A stretch of 29,472 bases of DNA from JAQBGV01 sp032128395 (GTDB lineage Bacteria > Planctomycetota > UBA8108 > UBA1146), in contig JAQBGV010000074.1 in NCBI GenBank assembly GCA_032128395.1, positions 1-29,472 of the forward strand. The letters run 5' to 3'. Below the pieces are notes generated by a model, which searched no databases, was not told the DNA's origin, and saw only the letters and a program-made list of their open reading frames with translations. The translations under genes and the position numbers were made by a program. Of this stretch, positions 22,225-29,472 are shown piece after piece (positions within the stretch are counted from its first letter, which is position 1; each line of letters opens with the position of its first letter).

Positions 22225-24018
22225 ATGCGGCCGCAATCAGTGTGGATCGTGGCAATCCTCGGGCTGCTCTTCGCGGCGCCTACCCTTGCTCAGGACGAAT
22301 TCCCGGAGGCGGATGCGATTCTCCGGGCGCTCGATGCCGAGATGGCGCGATCGATGACGCTACAGCTCGAGGACCTCGAGAAGCCGTACCAGATCCAGTA
22401 CACGGTCGACGACACCGTGACCCACCGGATGTCCGCGTCCTACGGTGCTCTGATCTCGTCGGATCGAAACCGTGGTCGCACCTTCCGCAGTCAGATTCGT
22501 GTGGGCTCGTACGAGCTCGACAACACCAACTTCCAGGGTGCTGGCGGCGGTGGCTTCGGGGGGGGACGCGGAGGCGGAGGTCGCGGGCCGGCCGGCCGCG
22601 GGGCGGGCGGTGAAGGCGCACGATTGCCGATCGACGACGACATCAGCGCGCTGCGCAAGGCGATCTGGCTCGCGAGCGATCGCGACTACAAGAATGCGGT
22701 CGCGACCCTCAGCCAGAAGCGCAGCTTCATGAAGGATCAGGGGATCGAGGATCGTCCCGAGGACTACACCAAGGTCGATCCGGTTCGATACTTCGAGTCG
22801 CGGAGCGAATTCACGTTCGATGAGCCGCGCTGGCAGGAACGGTTGCGCTCGATCTCCGCGAAATTCCTCGAGTACCCGCACATCGTCGATTCGAGCGTGC
22901 GGCTGCAGGCCGTCGATGGCCGGAGGTACCTGATCACATCGGAGGGCTCGCGCATCGTCACTGGGGATACCCAGGTGATCCTGACGATCCAAGCAGTGGC
23001 TCAGGCGGAGAATGGCGAGACCATTCAGGACGACCGCGCCCTGCTCGCCCAAGTGCCCTCGGAACTCCCCGACGACCGAGAGCTCCTCTCGATGGTGGAG
23101 GCGCTCGCTGGAGGGCTGGCCCGAGCGATCGCGGCCCCCTCACTCGAGGACTACGTCGGTCCGGTGCTGTTCGATGGCGAGGCGGCACCGCAGCTGTTCG
23201 AGCAGCTTCTCGCGGGGGGTGCGGCCGCCCAAGCGCAACCGGTCGGCGCGGAGCGCCGACGCCGAGGCGGCTCCCAGAGCTTGGACCGGTTCATGAATCG
23301 GAGCATTCTCCCCGCCTCGTTCCAGGTCTACGACGATCCCCGGATCGAGACGGTGGGGGAAGAGCCCCTCGCCGGTCACTACCGATTCGATGATGAAGGG
23401 ATCGAAGCGCAGCGGGTCGACCTGGTGGTCGACGGTCGCGTCCAAGACTTGCTGATGTCGCGCACGCCGGCTGCGAAGCGGAGCGGGACGAATGGTCACG
23501 CCCGGGGCGCCGGGGCCGGAGTCGGGTGTCTCTTCGTCGAATCGAAGGAGGGGCTCTCCGACGCGGACATGAAGCAGGCGCTCATCGATGCCGCGGACGC
23601 GCAGGGCCTCGAGTACGCGCTCCGCGTCTCGTCGATCGCGGGAGGCGGCGCGCGTGGAGCCCAGGTCGCGATCGCTCGCTTCGCCCGCGGTGGAGGACGG
23701 AGAGGGGGCGGCGGCGGTGGTGCCGGGGGTGGCGCCGGAGGAAGCGCGCTCGGCGATCCGATCTTCGTCTACAAGGTGTACGTGGCCGACGGCCGAGAGG
23801 AGCCGGTGCGCGGTTGCCAGTTCGATGCGATCGACATCCGCGACCTCGAACGGATCGCGGCCGCCGGAGGCACTCCGACCGTCCTGAATCGATTCGGTGG
23901 GAATGCGACTTCGATCGTCGCGCCCGCGGTCCTCATCGAGGAGCTCGAGCTCGCTCGCGTCGAGGCGGAGCAGCAACCGAAGCCGATCCTCGAAGCACCC
24001 CACGTGCGCAAGGACTGA
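22225..24018 (+). CDS. Secreted TldE/PmbA-like paralogue lacking the zinc site
   Basis: A 597-residue paralogue of the preceding gene. The correspondence is clear: the same signal peptide position (VWIVAILGLLFAAPTLAQ), the same EKPYQIQYTVDD and RSQIRVGSYELDNT blocks, and the same HYRFDDEGIEAQRV(D/E)LV strand. Where its partner has the HEIFGHRIEGH helix, this protein reads LFEQLLAGGAAAQ, so the metal ligands are gone. Three glycine-rich tracts are present (about residues 111-131, 489-508 and neighbours), much longer than in the partner. ATG 22225 is preferred because GGAGG is eight bases upstream; ATG 22219 overlaps the previous stop (ATGA). It is probably the non-catalytic half of a TldD/E-like heterodimer in the periplasm or at the surface. 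Confidence 0.82.
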   Translation: MRPQSVWIVAILGLLFAAPTLAQDEFPEADAILRALDAEMARSMTLQLEDLEKPYQIQYTVDDTVTHRMSASYGALISSDRNRGRTFRSQIRVGSYELDNTNFQGAGGGGFGGGRGGGGRGPAGRGAGGEGARLPIDDDISALRKAIWLASDRDYKNAVATLSQKRSFMKDQGIEDRPEDYTKVDPVRYFESRSEFTFDEPRWQERLRSISAKFLEYPHIVDSSVRLQAVDGRRYLITSEGSRIVTGDTQVILTIQAVAQAENGETIQDDRALLAQVPSELPDDRELLSMVEALAGGLARAIAAPSLEDYVGPVLFDGEAAPQLFEQLLAGGAAAQAQPVGAERRRRGGSQSLDRFMNRSILPASFQVYDDPRIETVGEEPLAGHYRFDDEGIEAQRVDLVVDGRVQDLLMSRTPAAKRSGTNGHARGAGAGVGCLFVESKEGLSDADMKQALIDAADAQGLEYALRVSSIAGGGARGAQVAIARFARGGGRRGGGGGGAGGGAGGSALGDPIFVYKVYVADGREEPVRGCQFDAIDIRDLERIAAAGGTPTVLNRFGGNATSIVAPAVLIEELELARVEAEQQPKPILEAPHVRKD

Positions 24019-24048
24019 GAAGGGGGGCTGGCGCCCCAGAGGCGTGCG

Positions 24049-24102
24049 CGTCCCATCTTCGATATTCTCGGATCAGAAGATCGAGGGAACGGAGATGGGA
24101 CG
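24049..24102. terminator. Inverted repeat between convergent genes
   Basis: CGTCCCATCT (24049-24058) is the exact reverse complement of AGATGGGACG (24093-24102). An inner pair TCGAT (24059-24063) / ATCGA (24080-24084) extends the stem. It lies between the convergent TldE-like and CitE-like genes, so it probably ends transcription from both sides. There is no T-run. Confidence 0.5.
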
Positions 24103-24111
24103 GGCCCGCCG

Positions 24112-25464
24112 CTACGCCGAGCCCGTTCCCCGCGCCTCGATGATTCTCCGGAACGAGCGCCCGCGCAACTCGTCGAGCGAGAGCCCGGTCCGCAGGCTCT
24201 CCTCCTCGGTGATGGCCCCGCAGTTCACGCCGCGCAGGAAGTAGTTCAGCAGCCCCTGCCCCGTCGCGGCATCATCGAAGACATCACCCACCAAGGTCGC
24301 CTGTGATGCCATGTCGATGAAGTTCCGAAGCCTCGCGGTGGCGGCGTCGAGTCCCTCCCTGAAGAACGAGTGAAGCGCCGCATACCGAGTGGGGAGCTGC
24401 GCGGGGTGCAGGTCCCAGCCCTGATAGAAGCCGTTCTTCAGCGAGTGCCGCACGTCGTCGAAGTGGAGCCGCCACGCGCGGTGCACCTGCTGTGCGTTCT
24501 CTCCGCGCTGCAGCTCGGTGAGCGACTCTCCATTTCGGGCACGGTGGACGGGGACCGGCAGGATGTTCGTTGCACCATCCGACAATGCGATGCCGCGGCC
24601 CGCGAGGGAGACGAGCATCGACTGCCGGGCAAAGTCGCAGGTCAAATGTCGCATCCGTTGGTGCTCAGCGGTGATCGAGCAACTCGCGGTGTAGTCGTAG
24701 ACACCGAAATGTGCACCGACGCAACGACCGCGGGCGGCATCGACCCATCGCGGGAGTGCAGCACGCCCATCTGGTTCGATCAGGGATTGTGGGGTCTCGA
24801 CCATCAGTTCGAGCTGGAGCGCACCATCCTCGAGCGGCGACCGCGACTCGAACGCTTCGAATGCATCGACTACCGCGGTGACCTGAATGGCGCTGACCAC
24901 CTTCGGGATCGTGACGACGAAGCGCTTCGGCAATTCCCCGTCGCTCCGGGCGAGCAGCTGCGTCAGGAACAAGTCGAGGGTGCGGAGTGCACGCGGGGCC
25001 AGTTCCCGGCTGAGCGGCTTGATACGTATTCCCAGGTGGGGGGGGAGCGTCCCCTCGGCCATTCCGCGGGCGACTTGCTCCGCAGCGCGAAGGGCCGTCG
25101 CGTCCTCCTCGGCATCGGGGCGGTGGCCGTAGCCGTCTTCGAAGTCGAGTCGAAAGTCTTCCACCGGTTCACGCTCGAGCTTTTCGATGACCCGGGTGCG
25201 GATCGCGGAGGCGCTCTCCGGAGTGAAGTCGAAGACTGCGGCGAAGGTGGCGACGTCGGGGGCGTACTCGGAGAGAGCTGCGAGCGCACGTTCCCCCAAC
25301 CGGCGAGCGGTGTCGAAGCGAAACAGATGCGCCCCGCCATACACCGTGTGGACCGGCTGACGCTTGGGGCTCTCTCCCGGAAAGCGCGCATCGTACGCCC
25401 GACCTGCGTCGTCGAGACGCTCGAGGATGGCGCGGAGAGGTTCCTCCGGAACCGTGCACTTCAT
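24112..25464 (-). CDS. CitE/malate-synthase-like aldolase family protein (DUF6986-like)
   Basis: A 450-residue TIM-barrel-type protein of the HpcH/HpaI-CitE superfamily. The motif DFEDGYGHRPDAEED (metal-binding Glu/Asp), RIKPLSRELAPRALRTLDLF, LELMVETPQSL and GAHFGVYDYTASCSI are visible, and NGFYQGWDLHPAQLPTRYAA matches the C-terminal part of this group. Superfamily enzymes join or split glyoxylate or oxaloacetate with acyl-CoA or related partners. Because ureidoglycolate releases glyoxylate, a malate-synthase or malyl-CoA lyase-like role in purine breakdown is plausible but unproven. ATG 25464 overlaps the stop of the xanthine dehydrogenase FAD subunit (ATGA), which places it in that operon. 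An AAGGGA site lies before it. The assignment to DUF6986 is from memory. Confidence 0.75.
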   Translation of the reverse strand: MKCTVPEEPLRAILERLDDAGRAYDARFPGESPKRQPVHTVYGGAHLFRFDTARRLGERALAALSEYAPDVATFAAVFDFTPESASAIRTRVIEKLEREPVEDFRLDFEDGYGHRPDAEEDATALRAAEQVARGMAEGTLPPHLGIRIKPLSRELAPRALRTLDLFLTQLLARSDGELPKRFVVTIPKVVSAIQVTAVVDAFEAFESRSPLEDGALQLELMVETPQSLIEPDGRAALPRWVDAARGRCVGAHFGVYDYTASCSITAEHQRMRHLTCDFARQSMLVSLAGRGIALSDGATNILPVPVHRARNGESLTELQRGENAQQVHRAWRLHFDDVRHSLKNGFYQGWDLHPAQLPTRYAALHSFFREGLDAATARLRNFIDMASQATLVGDVFDDAATGQGLLNYFLRGVNCGAITEEESLRTGLSLDELRGRSFRRIIEARGTGSA

Positions 25465-26303
25465 GGCTCGTCCCTTCGCCCGATTCCCCGGTCCGCCACG
25501 GCGGAGTGGAAGAGCCGGGATAGAACAGTCTCGCGATACACGGCGGTCGACCGCAGGTCGTCGATCGGGGCGACATCTTGTCGGATCGCCGGGAGAAGGT
25601 CAGCCGGGGAGGAGATCTGCGCTCCGGCTTCGAGCAGCGCCTCCAGGGACGGGCACCGCCTGACGGTCGGGGCGACGCTGTGCGCGACGACCCGCCATCC
25701 CGCCTCTGATCGACAGATCGCCAGCCCGACCTTCGTGATCGCCTGAGCTCGACGCGCTCCGACCTTCTCGAAGACCTGCGCCGTCGTCCGACGCCTCGGG
25801 ATCCGAATCGATCGAATCAGCTGCTCGGGGCGCCGACGGGATCGCTTGTAACCGAGATAGTAGTCCGACAGCGGAACTTCCTCGTCGCCATCGACGGAGG
25901 CGAGAAGCACGGTCGCGTCGTACGCCATCAAGACGCACACGCCATCCGCCGCGGGCGAGGCATTGCCGATGTTCCCGGCCCAAGTTCCCCGCGACTGGAT
26001 CTGGATCGCACCGACTTGACGAGCGGCGGACTCGAGGAGGGGAAACTCCTTGCGCGCCTGCCGGTTGACGATCACGTCCCAGTAGGTGGTCAATGCACCC
26101 AGCGTCAGAGAGTCCCTCGTCCACTCGAGCGAGCGTTGCGGGGCGAGCCGGGAGAGATCGAGGAGAGTCTTCTCCTCCGCACCGAGCCGATGATGCCAAT
26201 CGACGAGGAGATCCGTCCCCCCCGCGATCGGCACTGCTTCGCCTCCTCGATCACGGATCATCACGAGCGCTTCGTCGAATGTGCTCGGAGAGAGTACGCG
26301 CAC
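25461..26303 (-). CDS. xdhB: Xanthine dehydrogenase FAD-binding subunit
   Basis: Carries the FAD that passes electrons from the iron-sulfur centres to NAD+. The product has 280 residues, standard for the separate medium subunit. The FAD loop reads PIAGGTDLLVDW, and the second flavin motif GTWAGNIGNASPAADG is intact. The YKRSRRRPEQLIRSIRIP and KVGARRAQAITKV strands are also typical. GTG 26303 follows the stop of the iron-sulfur subunit directly (TGAGTG). It is part of a Mo-FeS-FAD-CitE-like operon on the minus strand. Symbol follows the E. coli naming. Confidence 0.93.
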   Translation of the reverse strand: MRVLSPSTFDEALVMIRDRGGEAVPIAGGTDLLVDWHHRLGAEEKTLLDLSRLAPQRSLEWTRDSLTLGALTTYWDVIVNRQARKEFPLLESAARQVGAIQIQSRGTWAGNIGNASPAADGVCVLMAYDATVLLASVDGDEEVPLSDYYLGYKRSRRRPEQLIRSIRIPRRRTTAQVFEKVGARRAQAITKVGLAICRSEAGWRVVAHSVAPTVRRCPSLEALLEAGAQISSPADLLPAIRQDVAPIDDLRSTAVYRETVLSRLFHSAVADRGIGRRDEP

Positions 26304-26780
26304 TCAGTTCCCTCCCTGCGTGTCGAGCGCCGCCTCGATGCTCTCGATGATTCCGTCGTACCCGGTGCAGCGGCAAAGATTGCCCGCCATCAACTCGCGC
26401 ACCGTGTGTGTCTTGAGAAGACCGGGGTTGTCGAGGATCCAGCGTGCGGTGATCACCACCCCCGGAGTGCAGGCGCCGCATTGCGTCGCACCTCCCTCGT
26501 GGAACGGGCCGAGCGCTGCAGGATCGACCGACTCGATCGTCTCGATCGTGCGCCCCTCCGCCTGGAATGCCGGCACGAGGCAGGAATCGACGGGGAGTCC
26601 GTTCCAGAGCACGGTACAGGCTCCGCACTCGCCCTCACCGCACCCCTCCTTCGTTCCGGGGAGGCCGAGTCGGTAGCGCAGCAGATCGAGGAGTCGCTCA
26701 CGAGCCGTGACTTCCATCGAAACTGATTCGCCATTCAGCGTGAACGAGATAGTCTTGCGCTCGCCGGTAGACCCGTTCAT
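26304..26780 (-). CDS. xdhC: Xanthine dehydrogenase 2Fe-2S subunit
   Basis: A small subunit of 158 residues with two [2Fe-2S] clusters. The plant-ferredoxin-like cluster appears as GCGEGECGACTV plus a downstream DSC. The second, helical cluster appears as QCGACTPG and NLCRCTGY. GTKEGCGEG and the NPGLLKTHTVRELMAGN segment are typical of the CoxS/XdhC family. QCGFCTPG is more usual, and here Phe is Ala. ATG 26780 overlaps the stop of the molybdenum subunit (ATGA). A longer frame reading upstream to 27260 is only a shadow inside that gene. Confidence 0.94.
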   Translation of the reverse strand: MNGSTGERKTISFTLNGESVSMEVTARERLLDLLRYRLGLPGTKEGCGEGECGACTVLWNGLPVDSCLVPAFQAEGRTIETIESVDPAALGPFHEGGATQCGACTPGVVITARWILDNPGLLKTHTVRELMAGNLCRCTGYDGIIESIEAALDTQGGN

Positions 26781-28972
26781 CGGGGCACCCCGGACTCTAG
26801 CTGCATCAGCACTTCCGGGGTGAGGGGAATGCGACAGGGATCGACTCCCATCGCAGTCGCGATGGCGTTGACGATCGCGGGCGCGGGTCCGTCGATCGGT
26901 AGCTCTCCGATCCCCTTGGCACCCTGTGCCCCGTGCTCGTACGGATTTTCGAGGAACTCCACCCGCAGCGGGGGCAGATCCGCGCTCGTCGGCAGGATGT
27001 AGTTCGTGAGCTGGGGATTCGCCATGGCGCCGTTCTCCCACCGACACTCTTCGAAGAGCGCCCATCCGATCCCTTGGGCGACTCCCCCTTGAATCTGGCC
27101 GCGCGCCAAGGTCTCGTTCAGGACCTTTCCGATCTCCTGCACCGCGACGAAGTCGGTCACCCGAACTCCGCAGGTCCGCAGGTCGACCTCGACTTCTGCC
27201 ACATACGTAGCCCAGGCGAACGCACCATACGCATCGCCTCTGTACTTCTCGTCGTCCCACTGGACGGTCGACGGGGGCTTGTACACCGCGGTGCCGAGGA
27301 GAGCCTCGCCCGAGTGGACCTGGTGCCAGGCGATGATCGCTTCGCGGACCGCGGATCCGCGCGTTCCCGGGGCGAGACCGAGTTGAGCGATCAGGTCATC
27401 TCCTGCTCGTTCGATGAGTCGCCCGACGATCATCGCGGTCCGCGAGGCAACGGTCGGCCCGCTGTTCGGCACTCGCGCAGTGTCCGGATCGGCGACGATG
27501 ACCTCATCCGGGGCGAGCCCGAGGTGCTCGCACGTGATCTGGACGAAGATCGTCGTCGCCCCCTGCCCCATCTCGCTGTTGGCGGTCAGAACCTCGACCG
27601 TTCCGTCGGGCAGACCCGCGAGGTGCACGCGAGAATCGAGGTACACTTCCCCGCTGCCGGTGAAGCCCGCCCCATGGAAGATCGTCGCGAAGTTGATTCC
27701 ACGACGGAGGTAGGGGTGCGTCCAGTTGAACTCTGCGTGCGCATCAGAACGAGCGCGATAGTCGGAGAGCTCGAGGGCCCGATCGAGCACCGCCTCGCGA
27801 TCGGTGCCATCCGAGATCACCTGCCCGGTCGAGGTGGACTGGCCATCTCGGAGCAAGTTCTGCCGCCGCAGATCGACCGGGTCGATCGCCATGATCCGGG
27901 CGATGCGGTCCATGTGCCGCTCCCCGGCGAATTGCGTCTGCGGCGCCCCGAAACCGCGAAACGCCCCGAAGGGGACGGCGTTCGTCAGCACGGCGCGCCC
28001 ACGAATGCGGACGTGATCGCAGTGGTAGGGCCCCGCCGCATGGATGATCGCACGGCTGAGCACGACGGGGGAGAGAGTGGCGTACGCACCCGCGTCGAGC
28101 ACGACGTCGATGTCTTGGGCGAGCAGGCGTCCGTCGCCATCGACCGCAGTGCGATGTCGGATTCGCGCGGGGTGGCGTTTTGTGGTCGCGACCATCTCTT
28201 CGCCCCGCTCGAAGACAATCTTCACCGGCGCCCCGGCCTTCAAGGTGAGCAGCGCCGCGTGCAGTGCGACAGTCGAGGGGTACTCTTCCTTGCCGCCGAA
28301 GCCGCCCCCGGTTGGCGCCTGGATCACCCGCACGTGGTCGGAGTCGCGGGCGAGTGCGTGTATGAGCGCCTTCTGGACGTAGTACGGGCACTGCATCGAT
28401 CCCTTTACGACCAGCACGTCGCCGTCGCACCAGGCGAGCATCGCCTGACCCTCGATCGAGACGTGCTCTTGAGCGCCGGTGTGGTATTCTCCCTCGATGA
28501 TTCGGGCAGCATTTGCGAGCACCCGATCGACGTCTCCCTTCGAGATCTCGAGGCGGGAGAAGACGTTGTCGGACCCGTGCTGGATCTGCTCCGGCCCCGG
28601 ATCGGCGAGGAAGTCGAGAATCGGTGGCTCGGGATCGACCAGGATGGAGATCGCACCGAGCGCACGGCGCACCGCGTCGCGGGACGGGTGAGCGATGAGT
28701 GCGACCGGCTCGTGCATGTGACGAATCCGATCGGCTGCGAGAACGGGCTGATCAGACTCGATGAGGAGAATCTCGTTCGGTCCGGGGATATCTCGGTGAT
28801 CGACAACAGTGAATTCCGACCAATCCACGGAGTCGGAATACCGGATCTCACGAATCCGACCGCGCGGTGCAGGGCTCCGAACTGTCGCCCCCCAGAGGCA
28901 GCCCGGGACCGCCAGATCATCGGTATAGAGTTCGCGCCCTGTGAGCTTGGCGAGTCCTTCCCGGCGTCTCAT
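26777..28972 (-). CDS. xdhA: Xanthine dehydrogenase molybdenum-cofactor subunit
   Basis: The catalytic large subunit (731 residues) oxidises hypoxanthine to xanthine and xanthine to urate. Key features in order: the KLTGRELYTDDL start, QEHVSIEGQA, the glycine-rich pterin motif GGGFGGKEE, FRGFGAPQ with the substrate-binding arginine region, NSEMGQGATT, and QGAKGIGELP with the catalytic glutamate near the C terminus. It is the first gene of the operon on the minus strand. ATG 28972 starts where the family usually starts; the ribosome site is a weak G-rich run. Related aldehyde or nicotine-type hydroxylases share the fold. The uricolytic genes nearby make xanthine dehydrogenase the best call. 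No XdhC-type maturation (MoCo sulfuration) factor is seen in the window. Confidence 0.92.
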   Translation of the reverse strand: MRRREGLAKLTGRELYTDDLAVPGCLWGATVRSPAPRGRIREIRYSDSVDWSEFTVVDHRDIPGPNEILLIESDQPVLAADRIRHMHEPVALIAHPSRDAVRRALGAISILVDPEPPILDFLADPGPEQIQHGSDNVFSRLEISKGDVDRVLANAARIIEGEYHTGAQEHVSIEGQAMLAWCDGDVLVVKGSMQCPYYVQKALIHALARDSDHVRVIQAPTGGGFGGKEEYPSTVALHAALLTLKAGAPVKIVFERGEEMVATTKRHPARIRHRTAVDGDGRLLAQDIDVVLDAGAYATLSPVVLSRAIIHAAGPYHCDHVRIRGRAVLTNAVPFGAFRGFGAPQTQFAGERHMDRIARIMAIDPVDLRRQNLLRDGQSTSTGQVISDGTDREAVLDRALELSDYRARSDAHAEFNWTHPYLRRGINFATIFHGAGFTGSGEVYLDSRVHLAGLPDGTVEVLTANSEMGQGATTIFVQITCEHLGLAPDEVIVADPDTARVPNSGPTVASRTAMIVGRLIERAGDDLIAQLGLAPGTRGSAVREAIIAWHQVHSGEALLGTAVYKPPSTVQWDDEKYRGDAYGAFAWATYVAEVEVDLRTCGVRVTDFVAVQEIGKVLNETLARGQIQGGVAQGIGWALFEECRWENGAMANPQLTNYILPTSADLPPLRVEFLENPYEHGAQGAKGIGELPIDGPAPAIVNAIATAMGVDPCRIPLTPEVLMQLESGVPR

Positions 28973-29016
28973 GGCGTCGAATGCCCCCCGTTCCTCGGGC
29001 CCAGCATAACCGCTGG

Positions 29017-29033
29017 ACCCCAGTGCTGTGGGG
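29017..29033. promoter_or_regulatory. Candidate regulatory site upstream of xdhA
   Basis: The decamer ACCCCAGTGC (29017-29026) is shared with the region before allB (16305-16314). Here it forms an inverted repeat CCCCA-N6-TGGGG (29018-29033), 45 bases upstream of the xdhA start. A -10-like TATGCT on the minus strand (29005-29000 region) lacks a good -35. Confidence 0.3.
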
Positions 29034-29098
29034 GAGCGGACCTCCTCGTTGTGGCTCTAGGGCCTTTCCAAGCTGGCGAGGCCACCTCCCGCGGTGAG

Positions 29099-29127
29099 TT
29101 GACAGTATCTGGATCCCCCGATACTCT
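29099..29127 (+). promoter_or_regulatory. Sigma-70 promoter of tRNA-Asn
   Basis: A perfect -35 TTGACA (29099-29104), a 17-base spacer and TACTCT (29122-29127) as -10. Transcription would begin near 29134, giving a leader of about 40 bases before the tRNA. Confidence 0.65.
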
Positions 29128-29140
29128 TCTCCGCCGTGTT

Positions 29141-29158
29141 GTCGGGGAATCCCCCGAC
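29141..29158 (+). other. Leader hairpin before tRNA-Asn
   Basis: GTCGGGG (29141-29147) pairs perfectly with CCCCGAC (29152-29158) across a four-base AATC loop. It lies in the predicted 5' leader 14 bases before the mature tRNA end and could guide processing. Confidence 0.4.
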
Positions 29159-29172
29159 GGTCGGCCGACCGA

Positions 29173-29244
29173 TCCCTGGTAGCTCAGCGGCAGAGTAGGT
29201 GGCTGTTAACCACTTGGTCGTTGGTTCGAATCCAGCCCGGGGAG
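29173..29244 (+). tRNA. tRNA-Asn (anticodon GTT)
   Basis: A full cloverleaf can be drawn. Acceptor stem TCCCTGG / CCGGGGA (one T-G pair), D arm GCTC / GAGT, anticodon stem GGTGG / CCACT with loop CTGTTAA (anticodon GTT), five-base variable loop, and T arm GTTGG-TTCGAAT-CCAGC. The discriminator base is G (29244). The 3' CCA is not encoded. A promoter lies at 29099-29127. Confidence 0.95.
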
Positions 29245-29256
29245 CTAAACTCAAAA

Positions 29257-29430
29257 CCACGAACTTTCCCTGACCGAACGGTTAACGGAAAGTCTCGTGG
29301 CTAAATATTCCACCTCAAGGCCTGAATCTCCCTGAAATTAAAGCCTTCCCGACTTGAGGTGTGTCTAGCCAAGGGTCTCGGTTTTGAAATGGCTCAACCG
29401 GGGTCTGGATGCAACCGTGGGGGTTGCGTC
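29257..29430 (+). ncRNA. Structured AT-richer region after tRNA-Asn, unidentified
   Basis: No coding frame of note from 29245 to the window end, and base composition is clearly richer in A+T than the rest. Stems seen: CCACGA/TCGTGG plus ACTTTCC/GGAAAGT (29257-29300, one bulge), CACCTCAAG/CTTGAGGTG (29311-29319 / 29353-29361), TGGCTA/TAGCCA (29298-29303 / 29366-29371), AGCCA/TGGCT (29367-29371 / 29390-29394) and GATGCAACC/GGTTGCGTC (29408-29416 / 29422-29430, one wobble). Several of these exclude each other. It may be part of a non-coding RNA or the edge of an element integrated at the tRNA. I do not recognise a family. Confidence 0.35.
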
Positions 29431-29472
29431 CGCAGTCTAGCTGAAAATGTCTCGAAATCTCAAATTCTCGGT

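Noticed and set aside
29057..29260. Minus-strand frame over the tRNA
   Set aside because: It is the antisense of the tRNA-Asn gene and gives the usual false tRNA-antisense peptide.
1..29472. CRISPR arrays, insertion sequences or prophage genes
   Set aside because: No spaced repeat array, transposase or phage gene was seen. Only the tRNA-Asn 3' flank hints at a possible integration site.

Overview
The window is a GC-rich bacterial chromosome segment, roughly two-thirds G+C by eye. Bacterial features include overlapping ATGA/GTGA operons, Shine-Dalgarno sites, a sigma-54-type activator, Hanks-type kinases and a bacterial tRNA-Asn. Secreted TldD-like proteins and kinases carrying large extracytoplasmic modules would fit a Planctomycetota-like or other high-GC Gram-negative lineage. 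That assignment is an inference from gene content only.

Layout. (1) 213-2054: a nucleotide-salvage operon with cytidine deaminase, a divergent long uracil phosphoribosyltransferase and hypoxanthine phosphoribosyltransferase. (2) 2405-11364: a tightly packed eight-gene operon that is the highlight of the window. It encodes a MerR-type HTH protein, three small helical proteins that look like ESCRT-III/CHMP subunits, a Vps4/katanin-type AAA ATPase with an N-terminal MIT-like domain, an SPFH-like/coiled-coil/beta-propeller protein, a multi-pass membrane protein and a membrane Ser/Thr kinase with an HTH and an RDD domain. (3) 11389-16235, minus strand: a sigma-54-dependent activator and a large transmembrane Ser/Thr kinase whose frame is broken near 15962. 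(4) 16382-20442: allantoinase, allantoicase, OHCU decarboxylase, HIU hydrolase and urate oxidase. (5) 20480-24018: two secreted TldD/PmbA-like paralogues, one with the zinc site and one without it. (6) 28972-24112, minus strand: the three xanthine dehydrogenase subunits and a CitE/malate-synthase-like protein. (7) 29099-29472: a promoter, tRNA-Asn and an AT-richer, highly structured non-coding stretch.

How the parts work together. Blocks 4 and 6 together encode hypoxanthine/xanthine to urate, urate to allantoin by three enzymes, and allantoin to ureidoglycolate plus urea. The CitE-like enzyme may use the glyoxylate released later. Block 2 appears to be a complete membrane-remodelling module: ESCRT-III-like filament formers, a MIT-bearing disassembly ATPase whose likely partners carry MIM1-like C-terminal tails, an SPFH scaffold, a membrane anchor and a regulatory kinase. 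Bacterial ESCRT-III relatives are well known as PspA/Vipp1. A dedicated operon with several CHMP-like paralogues plus a MIT-Vps4-type ATPase resembles the archaeal Cdv and eukaryotic ESCRT arrangement much more closely, and is the best candidate here for an undescribed system.
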